From Druceiella hillmani (taxonomy: Eukaryota; Arthropoda; Insecta; Lepidoptera; Hepialidae), in the NCBI GenBank assembly GCA_039881145.1, contig JAYKKI010000052.1, forward strand, positions 13,624,501-13,688,500: a stretch of DNA of 64,000 nt, read 5' to 3'. Made by a program: the position numbers and the translations under genes. Of this stretch, positions 46,627-58,254 are shown in pieces. The notes below the pieces were generated by a model. That model saw nothing but the letters and a program-made list of their open reading frames with translations. It made no database searches and was not told where the DNA came from. Within the stretch, counting starts at the first letter, position 1, and each line of letters opens with the position of its first letter.

Positions 46627-46915
46627 CTAGCTGTGCCTACGATTTCGTTCCCGTAAAATTCGGAATAATAAAAGTTATTAGATATTTTTCTCTCGTGTGT
46701 TGTTCTTGGACTATTACCTTACCAAACTCCGACCAGCAGATTTCCTATGAGTGACGAACAAATTAACAAATAAAAGTAAAGACAAAAATTCTAAAAACTG
46801 GTTTTCCAGCTTCCATTATCATTGTTTACGCCAAATCCATTACCCCTTTTTAAAATATTTTCCATATAAAGAATACACTCTATTACAATTTTATACATAT
46901 AGAGATTATTGCACA
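46627..46915 (+). mobile_element. Dispersed element family B, copy 2
   Basis: It begins tactagctgtgcctacgatt, tcgttcccgtaaaattcgga and continues ataataaaagttattagat, taccaaactccgaccagcag, gacaaattaacaaa-like sequence, aaaactggttttccagcttc, tttacgccaaatcc and acaattttatacatatagag. This matches the copy at 15497-15870 in order. The ctagctgtgcc.acgattt head is better preserved here and resembles heads of insect non-LTR-derived repeats. The open frame at 46751-46939 is incidental. Confidence 0.6.
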
Positions 46916-47149
46916 AGTAAATCGATATTAGTGATATAAATGTAAATCGATACTCTTGATACATAAAGTAATTTCACATTACAGGAGGTACCTCGACGCG
47001 TGAGATAAACTTGTACCTAGCCAATTTTTATATACATATAATAACCAATAATATATATAAGTCAAATATTGACAAGTGTTTCATGATTTTAACCTATTAT
47101 TCACTTTATCAATTTTACCATTAAAATAAACAATATTAAAAAAAATATT
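46916..47149. other. AT-rich stretch, nothing recognised
   Basis: No feature noticed. Confidence 0.35.
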
Positions 47150-47380
47150 CCACGCGAAAGCGAGTATATAAAGGTCCAATCTCTCAACACCGGACCTCCG
47201 TCAGGAGTTGAAGTATCGCCCTCGAATCTGGGACAGTTGATGCGAGACTGCGCCGGTGCTATTGAAAAGTTTTGAATAAAATTGCTATTGTGCAGCCGGT
47301 GGATACAAAGGGGACATCGGACGTTTGTCATCTCTTTATTACACTCCGCTACCGCGTCGGTGCCAACTTTTTTGACTAGA
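47150..47380 (-). mobile_element. GC-richer SINE- or MITE-like fragment
   Basis: On the minus strand it runs ccgacgcggtagcggagtgt, aataaagagatgacaaacgt, ccgatgtcccctttgtatcc, accggctgcacaatagcaat, and ends near ggacctttatatactcgctt. The composition is foreign to the AT-rich flanks. A 76-codon minus-strand frame (47101-47331) has no recognisable domain. I suspect a short interspersed element but see only one copy here. Confidence 0.35.
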
Positions 47381-48385
47381 TTTATTTATGCCAAAATTGT
47401 AAGGTATTGTTATTGACTCTATCGCATTTTCGTGGAAGTTGGCAAGAGGCCGATTGTTTGTAAGGGTACTCTGTCGAATTTAAGTTCAGTAAACGCGTTC
47501 ATAGAATGTAATAAAAACCGTGTTTCCTTTTTCGATATCGAAGGTGTCTTAAATAGTACTGTTAGCCTGAACGCTGTTTGATTTGAAAAAGAAAACACAT
47601 CGGGACAGGAAGAAACATCAGCTTATAAATGAAAAAAGAGGATTGTTGTATGAAACACTAGTTTTTTACAGGATTTTTTAAATATATTCGGCAAGTTTTA
47701 ATAGATACCACCCCAAATTTTGTTGTTTTCAGTAAAATGTTAAGAAAACATAGTTAAGTTAAAATCCAGTAGAAAGAAATTATCAAAATGAGTGAGTTAT
47801 GCGTTTCTAAATTTAATGCTAGGGATAATGTGGGGGCATCTCCTTGTCTCATTTGCAGTCGTAGATTTTACAATTCTACATAGCCTTCCTTTCCTAGTTT
47901 TAAAACATCAAATTTAAATCTTCATGACTCGATAATTTTATAAAATTTTGACCTTTTTATAAAAGTTTAGAAAAACTACGTTAATAAAAGTAAAACAATA
48001 AGTGTAATGTGAAATAAAATCGAAACATAGTTAAAATAATGTGATTAGTGTAATTTCAGAAATCTTGCTTAAGCCAAACTAGCATATAACATAGAAAAAT
48101 ATCAGTTACACCTCGCCTACCTATTAGTGTTTTCAACACAAAGTGAGTAGGTAAATACATTTTATTATTTAAAAAATTATATAAAGTTTCGTAATTTCAG
48201 TTTCAGATTATGGAGGTATCCTCTTTAACAAAAGAACCTCAATAACGTTCAAACTAAAAAATGTAATAAATTACGGCCAAACTTCGACCATTGGATGATC
48301 ACTAGTTACAGTAATTATATGACGATTGGAGCAGAATGGTCAATAATGGTACTAATACCGAAAGGGAGTATACTTTTTCTAGCAA
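47381..48385. other. AT-rich stretch, partly balanced
   Basis: About 47430-47600 is of balanced composition (gtaaacgcgttcatagaatg, ttcgatatcgaaggtgtctt) and may belong to the same island class as 48390-49070. No gene seen. Confidence 0.35.
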
Positions 48386-48389
48386 AATA

Positions 48390-49070
48390 CGTGACTACTC
48401 GATTTTCCTACCATTTCGTAAAATTGGTTTCGCAGATAACGTAAACACGGGAAACTTACGCTGTTTCTAATAACAGAAAACACGAAAAGACAACATTCAT
48501 AGCAAACGGAACCGGCAGCGTCTACCTCCGCGTTATTACGCCATACTATCAAGACATAACGCGAAGTAATGTTCTTTCCGACAATCTCCATACAAACAGC
48601 AGTTTCTGAACACGATTTTAGTTACAATACACAGTGATAGTCGAATATCTCTCGGGCCTCCAAACACATTACCGCTGCGAAGATACCGTTTGTGTGCGCA
48701 ACCGCCCTTCTTCCCAATATACACCTCCCTAAAGGGCCGTACTTGAAGATTGCTTTTTTCGATATCCACTCACCTACAAAAGTGTACGGGTAATGGCGTT
48801 CACTTTCAATATACCTGTGAAGTTTTCCACTGAAATAGTAATAAACTTGACTCGTTTGCATTGTACAGCAGAGTTACGACTACGCCGCTTTCCAACCAAA
48901 ACCCCAAATTTTCATCGATTTTCATGTAAAAGGGAAACTCTATCGTATTGTATGAGCGGGAACGCGTGCATGTATTACCATTTTTTTTTCCTTTTTCGAC
49001 CCGAGCCGAATATTATTAGGAGGCCGGAAAAAGGACCAGTTTGCAGGAAGATATGTTTGGCGCCGTAAAC
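48390..49070. other. Largest GC-richer unique island
   Basis: About 680 bp of balanced, CpG-containing sequence without repeats (cggcagcgtctacctccgcg, taccgctgcgaagataccgt, gaggccggaaaaaggaccag). Overlapping frames on both strands (48379-48591, 48536-48769 and 48622-48861 minus; 48793-49068 plus) carry no domain I recognise. Candidate cluster of conserved non-coding elements; small exons cannot be excluded. Confidence 0.38.
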
Positions 49071-51030
49071 TGTTATAATAAGGTTTTAAACGAGTTTGTT
49101 ATTTTTACGAGCGGGGCATAAAGTAAATGGTTGCATGAAAATATTCCAACTCTTTGACGCGTATTTTTACTTGTGTAAATGTTAGTGAGCTCGATATTGC
49201 AGTATTGACTAAGGAATAAACAGCACAGCGCAACCAATACTTTTAAGGGGCCCTTAAAACATGGGGAGTGTTTACCATGGCGTTGAATGCAGATATTAAG
49301 GAATTTGCATCTCAATTATTAATGAAGTAGCAGCCGTGAGTTTCTAGATACTTAGAGAGTATTTTCAAAACACATATTGTAAACGGTTTCTCAGATATTG
49401 CCGGTCGCAAGATAATCAATATTTCAATATCTATTGAGTATAATTATCAGTTTGTAGACTTCATTTCTATAAACTTCCAAACGACATATTTCCAATTCTG
49501 GTATGGTGAATTCGTAAAAATTGCATTTACAGAAAATAATGTGTTTGATAGTTTTCAATTCTGAAATAAAAATTGCCTTTGTTGACTATATTCTTAGTTA
49601 GAAAAATGCTGACATGTTCAATATTTGTTTCCCTTTAAAATGTCTTAATGCCAAAAAGGCGATCATAGCTGTTTTTTTAAATTAGACTGATTTACTCATT
49701 GCTATATATACTTACAACAGTAGCGAAATTAATTTTTACAAGTATGCTACTAGTAATGAAATTGTACATTCTCAAAATTACAATCAATTCTCAAAATATT
49801 TTAAAATTTTTAGGGACTTAATACCAAAAGTGGTTTCCTGAGTTTACTTAACTAAGAAACAATCCTCGTATGACTTGCCACATGCACCAAATTTTGTTTC
49901 AGTATTTTAATTTGTTAATGTATAGTTTACAAAATTGCGTATTTATGTGAAAACATAAAATTTCAACGTCAGCTACAAGACATTACTTTTTAGCACTCTG
50001 TGATTTAAAATGAAAGACTGAACCCTGAGATGAGTCGCATGCTGTATTTCAGTCCATCTGATTGTCACAGTCGTTTTTCTCAAAAATAGTTTGATACAGA
50101 AACTCAATATTAATAAAGGCGATTAACCCGTACCTATGTATCAATAGAATGACATAAAAAATCAAATGCAAATTTAGTGAAAGTAAATAAAGTATCCGAA
50201 TTATGTTTTTTTTTATGTTCTTAGCCTTATACAGTATCACAAGAAAGGTCGATGTATGTGGACATCAAATTCTTTTTACACATTTTTATGTAAGACATAA
50301 AATTCTAAAAAAAATTTTGGTATTTCAAGAGTAGTACTTGAGATATTTTGGAAAATGTCCATAAATAATTATATTTTAGAACTCTATATTTAATTTCTAA
50401 ATTAAAAAAAGAAAGCTTTACTAAAGTACAAACAAAACATTGCGAAATTATAACAAAATACTCATTTTCTTGCTATTTAATTTAATTAAAGAATTACTTT
50501 CTTAAATTGAACTCTTTCTCGTTTTTTGGACTACAAGTCTGCTTATTTAGCCATCATTTTGCTAGTTTCATCTTAAGTGGAATGTGATACGATAACAGGT
50601 AGGCAACATTGCATAATTCCAATGAATTCGAGATTATTTTTGTCTTAACCGATATTTTACTTCTTTCTTTTAACAATATTAAAATTTTCCAGCAGATGAT
50701 TTTCGATAATTTCATTTCGGCCAAATTATCATTATATTTTTAATTTATACAGCCTGTTACATTATATTCTTGTCACATACCATCTAGTTTAGTACAAACA
50801 ACATAATTTTTTTATATCATCACATAAAGTTAATATTTTAATTCATTTATTTGGTATTTACTTCCAAATAGTTCGCTTTTATCTTACTTTAAACTTCGCG
50901 TTAGAATAAATATACGAATGAAATTTCCTTTCAGAGTAGAAAGGAATATGAAGGAAAGCGCGTTGTCGCCATGATTATTATTTTATTAAGTCAACAATAC
51001 GTATATTTTATGAGCCTAATAATAAAATGA
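49071..51030. other. About 2 kb AT-rich stretch, nothing recognised
   Basis: A balanced patch continues to about 49330 (gtgagctcgatattgcagta, acatggggagtgtttaccat). No gene. Confidence 0.4.
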
Positions 51031-51036
51031 AGCAAT

Positions 51037-51195
51037 ACAACTTCCCGAGTGACGCACGCGCAGCGATTTTTGTACACGTATACACATATACACATATAAA
51101 CATCAACACATTGTATACACGCGACTGAATGATGTGCGCGTTGGACGCTTTTTGGATGGGTAAACTTTTGTGAGTTCGCGTCACCGACATGTTGT
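51037..51195. mobile_element. Short CpG-rich element with TIR-like ends
   Basis: acaacttcccgagtgacgc (51037-51055) faces gcgtcaccgacatgttgt (51178-51195), whose reverse complement acaacatgtcggtgacgc matches it with a few changes. The 120-bp interior is rich in cgcg and cacgtatacacata-type sequence. It looks like a small MITE. No target-site duplication was resolved. Confidence 0.4.
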
Positions 51196-51240
51196 AATAG
51201 CAGTATATGTGTAGCTATAGCGGTGCGGTATTGTACAACA

Positions 51241-51270
51241 TTAGTGCTGTGTAGATATACACAGCACTAA
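51241..51270. repeat. 13-bp perfect hairpin with GATA loop
   Basis: ttagtgctgtgta (51241-51253), gata, tacacagcactaa (51258-51270); arms are exact reverse complements. Adjacent to the element at 51037-51195 and possibly part of it. Confidence 0.85.
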
Positions 51271-51935
51271 AGTAAGTGTATAAGTAAAGTTAAATTGGCT
51301 ACGTGAAAAGTTCAATGTGTTTATACTGTGCATGGTTTAAATTATGTTTTAGCTTGATTATCATTTTAATTGTTTAATTGTAGGATCACTGTGCAGTATA
51401 ACAGTGAGTTCTAAATATGTTGATATTTGTATTTTGAAAAATTAATAACAAAAACAAAGCATTTATTCATATCAATATTTGCGTTTAAACATTTGATATT
51501 ATTTATTATTGTTTTTTTTTTTAATATTTGACCACTACAATATATCATACAATGAGTATTTCATAGCGGTTTAGGAATTATCTTACGAGCGTGGGAAATC
51601 AGATTTCAAGTCATTCGATAATATTATATTTTTCACACGAATTTTAAAATTAAAAATCATATAATGTTTTATAAAACCAATGTTATGTCACAGTTTCAAG
51701 TTTTCACTTCTGTCGGCATTGCCTATGGCTGCCTACTTTTTTTTATTTATTTTTATGTAAACAATTTTTTTTTAAGAATAGATACATGTAACTACAGCTG
51801 CAAAATATTTGAAATATATCAATATTATAATACACATGCTGTTGAGGTTTCAAATGAGAAAATTCAAAGAAATCTAGCGTGGTTTGTAGATTAATACAGA
51901 GTTTGAATGATCTACAATAACCGGAACGGTTCAGG
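51271..51935. other. AT-rich stretch, nothing recognised
   Basis: A 76-codon frame at 51664-51894 (+) is aromatic-rich through AT bias; no domain. Confidence 0.4.
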
Positions 51936-51939
51936 CCAG

Positions 51940-52240
51940 CTTTCACTGATCCGGAGGTTACGAATTAACACGCGTTAACGAAGGAAAGAATAGAATATAA
52001 GACTGAATACGACCTAAAGGAAAGAGCTACAATTTAGTCGGCAGTTCTCGCAACTTAACTTGTGCGATAAGTCGATTGTAAGCCGGCCACTGACCTAAAA
52101 AACAAAACAGAAACAGAAGTCGGCAGTTATCGCCCTAAAAAATGAATCCGTAAGAATCGGCAGCTTACAACAGTATTTCGTCTGCATTGTACGGAATTGG
52201 CACACAAATTGGAATAATCAGCTTACGTCTCCTTTTATAT
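51940..52240. other. Balanced patch with repeated gtcggcagtt
   Basis: agtcggcagtt occurs at about 52038 and 52120, each followed by a (c/a)tcgc string, and taagaatcggcagctta near 52151. It also holds aattaacacgcgttaacg. The patch resembles a decayed small element, but no ends could be defined. Confidence 0.3.
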
Positions 52241-52935
52241 ATGTAAACGAAACAAAAAAATAACAGATCTTCAAAAAGCAAGGGAATTAATTTGAGGGTA
52301 CAAAACATTAGACGAGTCTATATTATGGTACAAAAGTTGGTTTATTATCAAGATACATAAATTATAACACATGGTCTCCTCTTTTCTTAATAATGTAATA
52401 AATAAGAAAGTATGTATGTTTGTATGCAACCAAAAAACTAGGTAACTACTTAGTCAATAATCATCGAGTTTTGTAAATGTTTAGATTGGTTATGTTACGT
52501 AATACCAAATGTTTACTTATGGACCTATTCGAATTCCTGAAAACATTGAAAGTCATTACGGGTTGAGAAAGTACTATACACGAACATGACAAATATAGCC
52601 AATTCGATTTGAAATATTTGACAAATGTGGCAAATGTTTATTCATGATATACAAGTATTAGAATATATACAGTTTCTTTATTATATATAAATCAATGAAT
52701 AAACAAATACCTGATCGTCTCCTTACGTACAATCGGAGTTATGAAGGAGTTTAGATAAAATTCTTTAAACAGATAACTCAATAGGAAATAATTTTATGTT
52801 GCACTTTTTACTCATATAATTGATCCGACAGTAATGGAGAATATAAATCAGGTGATATTTAATACATTAAAGCACATTTCCTACAAAAATCGGAGCAATT
52901 TGGCTTATTCTCACCACTCAAAACGTTAAGAGTGA
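52241..52935. other. AT-rich stretch, nothing recognised
   Basis: No gene or array noticed. Confidence 0.4.
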
Positions 52936-52939
52936 AAAG

Positions 52940-53365
52940 GTGCTAATAAAGAAAAATACAGAGTATCAGCCCCCGACTTTATCCGGCAAAACCTCATTTG
53001 TCGGTCACGGATAATAATCAGTCGTCTGTGTAGTACATTATATCTCTGTCGGACTTATACCTGTGTCGCAAAGTGAATCGCAGTACGTTTTACAAAATAG
53101 CAAAGGTAGCAGATAAATGTCGATGGAAAAGAATGAATAATTATTACCACGAGCGGCATATGAATTGTAGCAGCATTCTGACTAACAATTCGCGTTCCGG
53201 GATATTCTTCTTACAACCGATATATTTCATGCTTTGTTTTCAGTTCGTGTATTGCATTGTTCTCCGTTCGCCGTCCCAATATCAATGCACGTGTTTTCTA
53301 TTGGCGTATGAAAATAAAGCTTTAGGAGTTTTCCAGTTTTCCATCTCTGGTTCAATAGATTTTAT
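52940..53365. other. GC-richer unique island
   Basis: Balanced, CpG-containing sequence (cccccgactttatccggcaa, gttctccgttcgccgtccca) with no repeats. A 98-codon frame (53073-53369, +) has no recognisable domain. Candidate conserved non-coding element. Confidence 0.33.
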
Positions 53366-54730
53366 ATAAACAGCTCTGTGTAAGGCTTGCCAATATTGTT
53401 TAGGAAAATTTTTCGTTATTTTACTGGTGTACTGATTTATTTTCGAGTTACAACCTTTTTCATAACATATTTATTGGATAATAGAGGAAGTATTTAGATA
53501 CCAGCGGTTATTGCTTATTATAGCTTGTTCATTTAATAAGAATACTTTTATATATCAATAATAAAATTCGTCTGGGGATGAAGTTAAAAATATTTTTCTT
53601 TGATAAATCATTCAGTTTATTTACAACATTTCTCTTGAACATGATATATCCTACATAGCACTTCCTGTGATGAATATTTCAGTGGGCAATTGCAGTTTCC
53701 TTTTTTATTTTTATGATTTCATTGTGGTGACATACTTTGCAGTTCAAAAATTGTTTACACGTGAATTTTTTAAAAACCCATTATTCTTGTGAATTTATTT
53801 GACATTACAGAAACACTCAGTTTTTGGTGGAATTTTACACGATAACAAAATAGGCTAAGTTAACTTTGGGCTAGTTATTCAACCTTAATAAGTTTTCATA
53901 TCTAAAACTTTACAAAGTCCATTTTTTCTTTCAAACTTGTAATTAAACATTTCATGAATAAGATATATTTTCAATTTATTATTGAAGTTTGAACTTTATA
54001 AGTTTCTTACACTTTTTAAGTAATTAAAAATCCAGATTGATGAATGTGTGTCAGCACTTCAGTTAAATATATTCAGCTATAGCAGTGAGTATAAAAAAAT
54101 TGACCCAACTGAAATTTCGGTATTAAGATGAAAATCTATTTTATTTTATGAAATTTTTAATTACAAGCTTGCAACTTAACTTATTTAAATTTCAGTTTTA
54201 TTTTTTATAACCTTTATTATTTTTGTTAAATATGGACTTGTGTTTACTTTTCCGAGTAACAAAACAAAGCTGATTCTGTTGTATTCTACTATCATAATTT
54301 CTTTTACTAGTGATTAAATACTACACATTTCTGGTCTTGGCATAAAACAAATTACATAAAAGTTACCATTTTACACGTAAGTCCATAAAAACTCTTGCAA
54401 ATAATTGCAATTATAACTATGTTGTAGATTTTTCCACTTTCCAAAAAACTTTCACCTTTTATTATTTTCCGAGTTATTTATACATATAACACTAGCTACA
54501 TCTTAATTTCAAAGTTTTAGATATACTGGAAGTAACAGATAGGATGTGGTAATCTGTCGGTGAGCTAGTGAGTACCAAAATTAATGATTTTGGAAATCCA
54601 CATATCGAAACTCATTAAAACGAGATGCATAAAATTTGAAATAGTCTAGAATTTTGTCTCTCTAATTACTTCAGAAAAATAATATATCTGGTGCATGATT
54701 AAAAATAATGTATCGAGTAAATGATTTTAG
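53366..54730. other. AT-rich stretch, nothing recognised
   Basis: About 1.4 kb without a supportable feature. Confidence 0.4.
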
Positions 54731-54859
54731 ATTCAATTACTACTTGTACATAAAGATGATTCTCTGGATTTACATATTACTTGCATATAAATATGATTCC
54801 CTGGATTAAATTATGACTTGTATATAAAGATGATTCTTTGGATTCAATTAATACTTTTA
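54731..54859 (+). repeat. 37-bp minisatellite, about 3.5 units
   Basis: Units start at 54731, 54768, 54805 and 54842 with the form att.aattactacttgtacat, aaagatgattctctgg. Confidence 0.92.
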
Positions 54860-54880
54860 TGTAGAGAGAAATAAAAGCGA

Positions 54881-54930
54881 CACGAAGTGATCAGTGTAAA
54901 TAATGCAACACGAAGTGATCAGTGTAAATA
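54881..54930 (+). repeat. 28-bp tandem duplication
   Basis: cacgaagtgatcagtgtaaa begins at 54881 and again at 54909. Confidence 0.92.
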
Positions 54931-55140
54931 TGTGACGGGTATTGTACGACATTGGCTTACGCACTACGTGCACTTAGATATATTAATATGTTAAGTCAAA
55001 AAACAGTTTTAAATAGCATTCTCGCAAATTTTATGGCTATAAAAGGAAAAAGAGAAATGTTTATAAATTATGACAATATGCTGGCTGTTGGAACTACTGA
55101 ATCTAATATTATGAAAAAACAGGATCCTACCCAAAAGTAG

Positions 55141-55715
55141 GAAAACGATGATTCTAAATGTCAGTTTTTCGTAGATTCATAATAATTGACATGTCCTTCT
55201 ACTTAATTATGTTAAGTAGATATTAAATATTTATTGCACTTGAAAGTTCATATTAGTGATAACTTAAAATAAATAAAATTACTTCATTTCAAACATGGTA
55301 CGGAAATCTAAGTTGGACCGTTTTACGAAAAACGATGATTCTACTGTCAGTTTTTGGTAGATTCACGATAATTTACATATCTCTCTACTTAATTGTGTTA
55401 AGTACGATACTCGTAGATATTAAATATTTATATCTACGAGTACTCGTAGATATTAAATATTTATATCTACGAGTACTCGTAGATATTAAATATTTATATC
55501 TTCGAGTACTCGTAGATATTAAATATTTATATCTACGAGTACTCGTAGATATTAAATATTTATATCTTCGAGTACTCGTAGATATTAAATATTTATATCT
55601 ACGAGTACTCGTAGATATTAAATATTTACTATGCTAGAAAGTTCATATTAGTGATAACTTATAATACATAAAATGACTTTAATTCAAACATGGTACGGAA
55701 AAATCAGATGGACCT
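55141..55715 (+). repeat. Tandem duplication; second copy carries a 33-bp palindromic minisatellite
   Basis: Copy 1 (about 55141-55325) and copy 2 (about 55328-55715) share aaaacgatgattcta, tgtcagttttt.gtagattca, ctacttaatt.tgttaagta, aaagttcatattagtgataa and caaacatggtacggaaa. Where copy 1 has one gtagatattaaatatttat, copy 2 has seven units with starts at 55408, 55441, 55474, 55507, 55540, 55573 and 55606. Each unit has perfect 11-bp arms ctcgtagatat/atatctacgag around an aaatattt core, and neighbouring units join through a gagtactc palindrome. Because 33 is divisible by three, a frame at 55335-55637 reads VDIKYLYLRVL repeatedly; I regard this as incidental. Confidence 0.95.
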
Positions 55716-56047
55716 TTTTACTTACAGTTTAATGTAAACGCCCTGAACAAGTATGCTATCTAACCATGAACATAAATAATCGCCTAAAGAAAATATAACT
55801 ATTAAACACGTGATAGCGAGATAGCAATTAACCACGTAAATACAACACGGTTTTGTTATAAATTTGTGAATAAACCAGCGAAATAAGTTAAAATAAGGCA
55901 ACGCCACTCACACTGAGTTCCACAAAAATTTTAAGGACATGTGCTATTTTCAAAATTCGAAATGTGATCCTTCCCCAGAACACCTTAAAATAAACAGTTT
56001 GATACTGAAACACAGACTTTGATACAAATTGAAACATAGACTTTGAG
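55716..56047. other. AT-rich stretch, nothing recognised
   Basis: A small duplication of gaaacacagactttgataca / gaaacatagactttgag lies near 56007-56046. Confidence 0.45.
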
Positions 56048-56487
56048 AAAAATCTACGCGAGATAAAATTAATGATGTTACAAAATACCTGAAAAATGAA
56101 ATAATTCTATGTGGGATAAAGCTAATGATGTAACAAAATACCTGAAAAATGAGATAAATCAATGTGTGATAAAGCTAATGATGTAAAAAAATACCTGAAA
56201 AATGAGATAATTCTACGCGGGATAAAGCTACTGATGTAACAAAATACCTGAAAAATGAGATAATTATATGCGGGATAAAGCTAATAATGTAACAAAATAC
56301 CTGAAAAATGAGATAATTCTACGCGGGATAAAGCTAATGATTTAACAAAATACCTGAAAAATGAGATAATTCTACGCGGGAAAAATGAGACCATCATATG
56401 CGGGATAAAGCTAATGATGTAACAGAATACCTGAAAAATGAGATAATTCTATGCGGGATAAAGCTAATGATGTTACAAAATACCTGT
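56048..56487 (+). repeat. 53-bp minisatellite, about 8 units
   Basis: The unit (c/t)gcgggataaagctaatga, tgtaacaaaatacctgaaaa, atgagataattcta has gataaa landmarks at 56062, 56115, 56168, 56221, 56274, 56327, 56404 and 56457. All steps are 53 bp except the 77-bp step at 56327-56404, where a partial unit is inserted (gcgggaaaaatgagaccatc). Minus-strand frames here (55950-56162, 56394-56684) are by-products. Confidence 0.96.
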
Positions 56488-56595
56488 GTTAAAGATATAC
56501 TACGAAATACATTTACATGGTGAGAAATACAATTTTTAATATTTGCAAATAGTTTAAAGGAAACACTATGTACTCTGATATATATTATATATTGT

Positions 56596-56656
56596 GGTTG
56601 GCTGTAAGAGATTGCTCTCGTAGCAATAAGACCGCCATATGTGTCAATTAGATACA
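56596..56656 (+). mobile_element. SINE/LINE tail fragment, copy 3
   Basis: ggttggctgtaagagattgc, tctcgtagcaataagaccgc, catatgtgtcaattag matches the 3' part of the SINE copies at 1.7 and 38.3 kb. The head and body are absent. The SINE and a LINE may share this tail, so it could be a 5'-truncated copy of either. Confidence 0.65.
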
Positions 56657-57275
56657 TTAAAGTAGATAAATAAATATAAAACATTTGTACGTATTAAGTA
56701 TGACCGGAATCCTTCTAATGCGAGCTATATTCGTATTTAAGAAGGTATACTGTTAACAGACACAACGTGGTTGCCATACAACATTGAATTAGAAAAATCG
56801 CAAAAAAATTAGGTCCAGATAAATAAGTTTGAACACTTCAATATAACATTTTTGAAACATTGACTCGTTTAAACTTGTGCGGTTAGTTTATTAGTAGCTT
56901 TTGCCACGAATCCGAGCTTTTAATATACTAATTACATATGACAACATGAATTCAATAATATCTACAATTATTTATTGGAGTCGAGTTATAAATAATTACA
57001 CACATTAATTAATATAATTGTGTTAACCTTGCTTAGTAAAAAAAATTAAAATAATATAATAGAATATTAAAAGGCAACTGTCTTTGTCTCGTAGATATTC
57101 GAAGCAATTACTTTTTTTCTTTCTATTAACATATTAAATTGATTTCTGAAATTTGATGTTATATCAATTGTTTCAAAACCTCATCTTCCTTGCACAATAT
57201 ATGTAGAAATAAATTATGGTGATGGTAAAAGTTAATTTTGTTCAAATGAAAATGTTTACTGATCCTTTTTCCAGT
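56657..57275. other. AT-rich stretch, nothing recognised
   Basis: Near 56900 ttagtagcttttgccacgaa resembles the head of non-LTR-derived repeats but is too short to assign. Confidence 0.35.
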
Positions 57276-57279
57276 TCCC

Positions 57280-57700
57280 ACGAATGTTATAGAACGTTAA
57301 CTAATTTCTTCAAGTAACCAACGATATTAGAGCAATAACCTCAGCCATCCTCAAAAACGAGTGCTTCAATTTAATAAGGAAAATAAAGTGCAACTTTGCC
57401 AATGCAATAAGAAATATCATAATTCGTAATGGATATGTTCAAAATTCTCCGAAACGGATATAAAACGAAACGACGTTCTAAAGTACGGACTCATTAATTT
57501 AAATTTTATTTCCAAAGGTTTTATTCGTACTAAATTGCAAAGTTATATCTCTGGTGTGCACCGTGAGTCGATTCAAACTTTGAGCGACTCGTCCGAATGA
57601 ACGTTGCCACAAAATTAAAATGGTCATCACATCGGTGAAGTAGTTCTTGGTGAAAGCTTTGAGCGACCAGCAACTCGAGACTTTATATAAACATTTTCGA
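57280..57700. other. GC-richer unique island
   Basis: Balanced, CpG-containing (aaacgaaacgacgttctaaa, gtgcaccgtgagtcgattca) with tttgagcgac repeated at about 57578 and 57658. No coding frame recognised. Confidence 0.3.
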
Positions 57701-57880
57701 ATTCACATTTTAAATCCCCCGCATAGAATTCGTAATACACAAATTAAAATAATTTTGTAACAAAATTTTAGTAAAACGAATGCTCGGCCGTAATTTAAGG
57801 ATACTTTGCTAGATGTTTTGCTAGATGATGTTGAATTTAAAATAAATATGTTCAATTTATTGAAAAGCATATGTTTAGAC

Positions 57881-57881
57881 G

Positions 57882-57915
<34 letters not shown>

Positions 57916-57944
57916 AGTGTGTGTGTACATGTATATGTTTTATG

Positions 57945-57992
<48 letters not shown>

Positions 57993-58225
57993 TGCGCGTG
58001 TGTGTATGTGTATGTGCGTGTGTGCGTGCGGCATGTGTGCGTGCATGAGTACGTCCGTGACAGTGTGCGTGCGCGTTCGCATGTGCGTGTGTCTGTGCAT
58101 CTGTGCGTATGTGTGTCTGTATGTGTGTGCGTGTATGTGTGTATGTGTGTCTGTATGCGTGTGTCTGTGTGTGTGTGCGTGTGCGCGAGAGCGCGCACTT
58201 GCGTATGTGTGTGCGTACGTGTGTA
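57881..58225. repeat. About 345-bp (TA)n/(TG)n alternating purine-pyrimidine tract
   Basis: (TA)n, (TG)n, a short unique piece, (TA)n, then about 270 bp of TG with c and cg substitutions (gtgcgtgtgtgcgtgcggca, gtgcgcgagagcgcgcactt). Alternating purine-pyrimidine DNA with gcgc cores is the classical Z-DNA-prone sequence. Frames of up to 143 codons (57871-58302, +, Cys/Val-rich; 57852-58241, -, His/Thr-rich) are read-throughs of the repeat and not proteins. Confidence 0.97.
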
Positions 58226-58254
58226 AATACATGTTATGCATTTTTACAGTATCT

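Noticed and set aside
48793..49068. 91-codon frame and three minus-strand frames in the 48.4-49.1 kb island
   Set aside because: Frames on opposite strands overlap or abut within the same island; no domain recognised in any.
53073..53369. 98-codon open frame
   Set aside because: No family resemblance. Composition is that of the unique island and the 3' part becomes AT-biased.
55335..55637. 100-codon frame with VDIKYLYLRVL repeats
   Set aside because: The period is 33 bp, so any open unit gives a repeated peptide. The repeat is a DNA palindrome and the same DNA folds as hairpins, which explains its structure better than coding.
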